NCBI GenBank assembly: GCA_033558025.1
Contig: JAUCEF010000025.1
Span: forward strand, 2,501 to 66,500
Direction: 5' to 3'
DNA: 64,000 bases
DNA from: Phytophthora sp. 'mugwort'
Lineage: Eukaryota; Oomycota; Peronosporomycetes; Peronosporales; Peronosporaceae
Numbering within the stretch: the first letter of the stretch is position 1; each line of letters begins with the position of its first letter. The translations under genes and the position numbers were made by a program. The notes beneath the pieces were generated by a model, which searched no databases, was not told where the DNA came from, and was given only the letters and a program-made list of their open reading frames with translations. Shown piece by piece: positions 63,250 through 64,000 of this stretch.

Positions 63250-64000
63250 GTCGGTCGGTCAGAGGTCTGTCTGCGGACCTGGACCTCTCCTTTCGGCATG
63301 GCTTGGGAAGGCCGTTTGCACGAGCGGTCCACCTGTCCAACCGCCTGCGCCTGTGGTGCGGACTCGACTAACTATGCCTGAAATTGCAAAAATAGCCGTG
63401 CGTGACAGTTAAAACGGCCTGTAATTGGATAAGACAGACTGTCGCTGCCGAGCGCAGCGAGGGCGGTCCCTCATTGGCCGAAATGTTTTGTTTGGTCGCG
63501 ATTCACATTTCCTTTTCCAAACCCGGAGCGAGGAATCGAGCGAAGGGGCGGGGCGCGTACAGCGGACTACAGGAAGCGGACGCGGCGCACGACCGAAGGT
63601 ACTCGTAGCTTCATGATACCCCTAACTATAATATCAAGTTCGGTTTCGGGACTTCCGCCTGTTGGGATAACTGGTACCTCAGGGCATCCGAGGGGGTTAT
63701 GTGTGGAATCAAGAAGAGATCTGGCGCCTACTTCGGTATGGCCGAAGGGTTGTTGTAGTGTGCTACACGACACGTCCTCTCTGTTCGAGACAACCCGTGC
63801 GCGCGCAGCCTCTAGGCAGTTCCTTCTGAATCTACAACACTGCCCATTTGCATGTTCGCCGAATTTGGGTATTTTGGTGATAATTGCAGTGGGGTAATGT
63901 AGCTTCCACACATAATTTCCGTTACTTTCCTATACCGGGATAAGAAAGGTTGCAGCCGGCCCCCGTCGCCGTCCAAAAAGCTCTGCCACATCTTCTTCTG
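63250..64000 (+). repeat. Dispersed repeat family, copy B (cut by window edge)
   Basis: Same orientation as copy A, 32.5 kb away. The part from 63658 to the window end is almost identical to 31186-31529 (four substitutions and one indel by eye), while the part to the left is clearly more diverged. Confidence 0.8.

Noticed and set aside
1..64000. CRISPR arrays, bacterial operons, rRNA genes
   Set aside because: No regularly spaced repeat-spacer arrays, no Shine-Dalgarno-led gene runs and no rRNA-like sequence were seen; introns and element types show a eukaryotic nuclear genome.

Overview
The window looks like a gene-poor, repeat-rich stretch of an oomycete nuclear genome, most likely Phytophthora or a related downy mildew. 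The evidence is a secreted RXLR-dEER effector relic, a Crinkler (CRN) effector relic, a TTTAGGG-type telomere-like block, very short introns (about 55-75 bp) and transposon families typical of stramenopiles. I see no bacterial operons, CRISPR array, rRNA or intact tRNA. Only one long, clearly intact host gene is present: a UTP25-type ribosome-biogenesis protein at 21213-23645 on the minus strand. Almost everything else is broken mobile DNA or pseudogenes.

Layout. 1-1480: the 3' part of an endonuclease-lacking Penelope-like reverse transcriptase whose stop codon lies inside a CCCTAAA telomere-like block. 3273-9422: a complete but dead Ty3/Gypsy chromovirus (Gypsy-1; two 382-bp LTRs, YFND active site, integrase deleted). 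9423-11350: the 5' half of a minus-strand Ty1/Copia element. 12358-17718: an unusual island holding two inverted copies of a small lysine/arginine-rich ORF, a disrupted CRN gene, an MFS transporter fragment packed between long terminal inverted repeats, and a W-containing repeat protein that resembles giant-virus repeats. 18413-18767: the frameshifted RXLR gene. 21213-23645: UTP25. 23849-25110: a degenerate coiled-coil gene. 26348-27220 and 27366-30139: a short TIR element with a FAR1/MULE-like domain, then a PiggyBac-like element.

30790-43600: a dispersed repeat, then a second minus-strand Copia element split by a second chromovirus (Gypsy-2, 34240-41109). The insertion falls inside the Copia integrase and leaves a near-perfect 5-bp target duplication, so the order of events can be read directly. 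Gypsy-2 carries a degenerate antisense ORF between its chromodomain and its 3' LTR. 44100-48050: a 473-bp MITE, a hAT-like relic, a Crypton-like tyrosine recombinase and a Helitron Rep fragment. 48310-52330: unknown spliced coding remnants and another copy of the dispersed repeat. 52430-54645: a Helitron helicase. 54660-58680: decaying minus-strand host-like coding sequence, including pieces resembling ARPC1. 58760-62149: pogo-like, PIF/Harbinger-like and mariner-like transposase relics. 63250-64000: a second, nearly identical copy of the dispersed repeat, cut by the window edge.

The genes do not form a pathway. The window is a nested transposon graveyard with decaying effector genes around one essential housekeeping gene. 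Some frameshifts could be assembly errors, but stop codons, deletions and active-site changes across many families argue for real decay. Family names come from motif recognition by eye; no database search was run.
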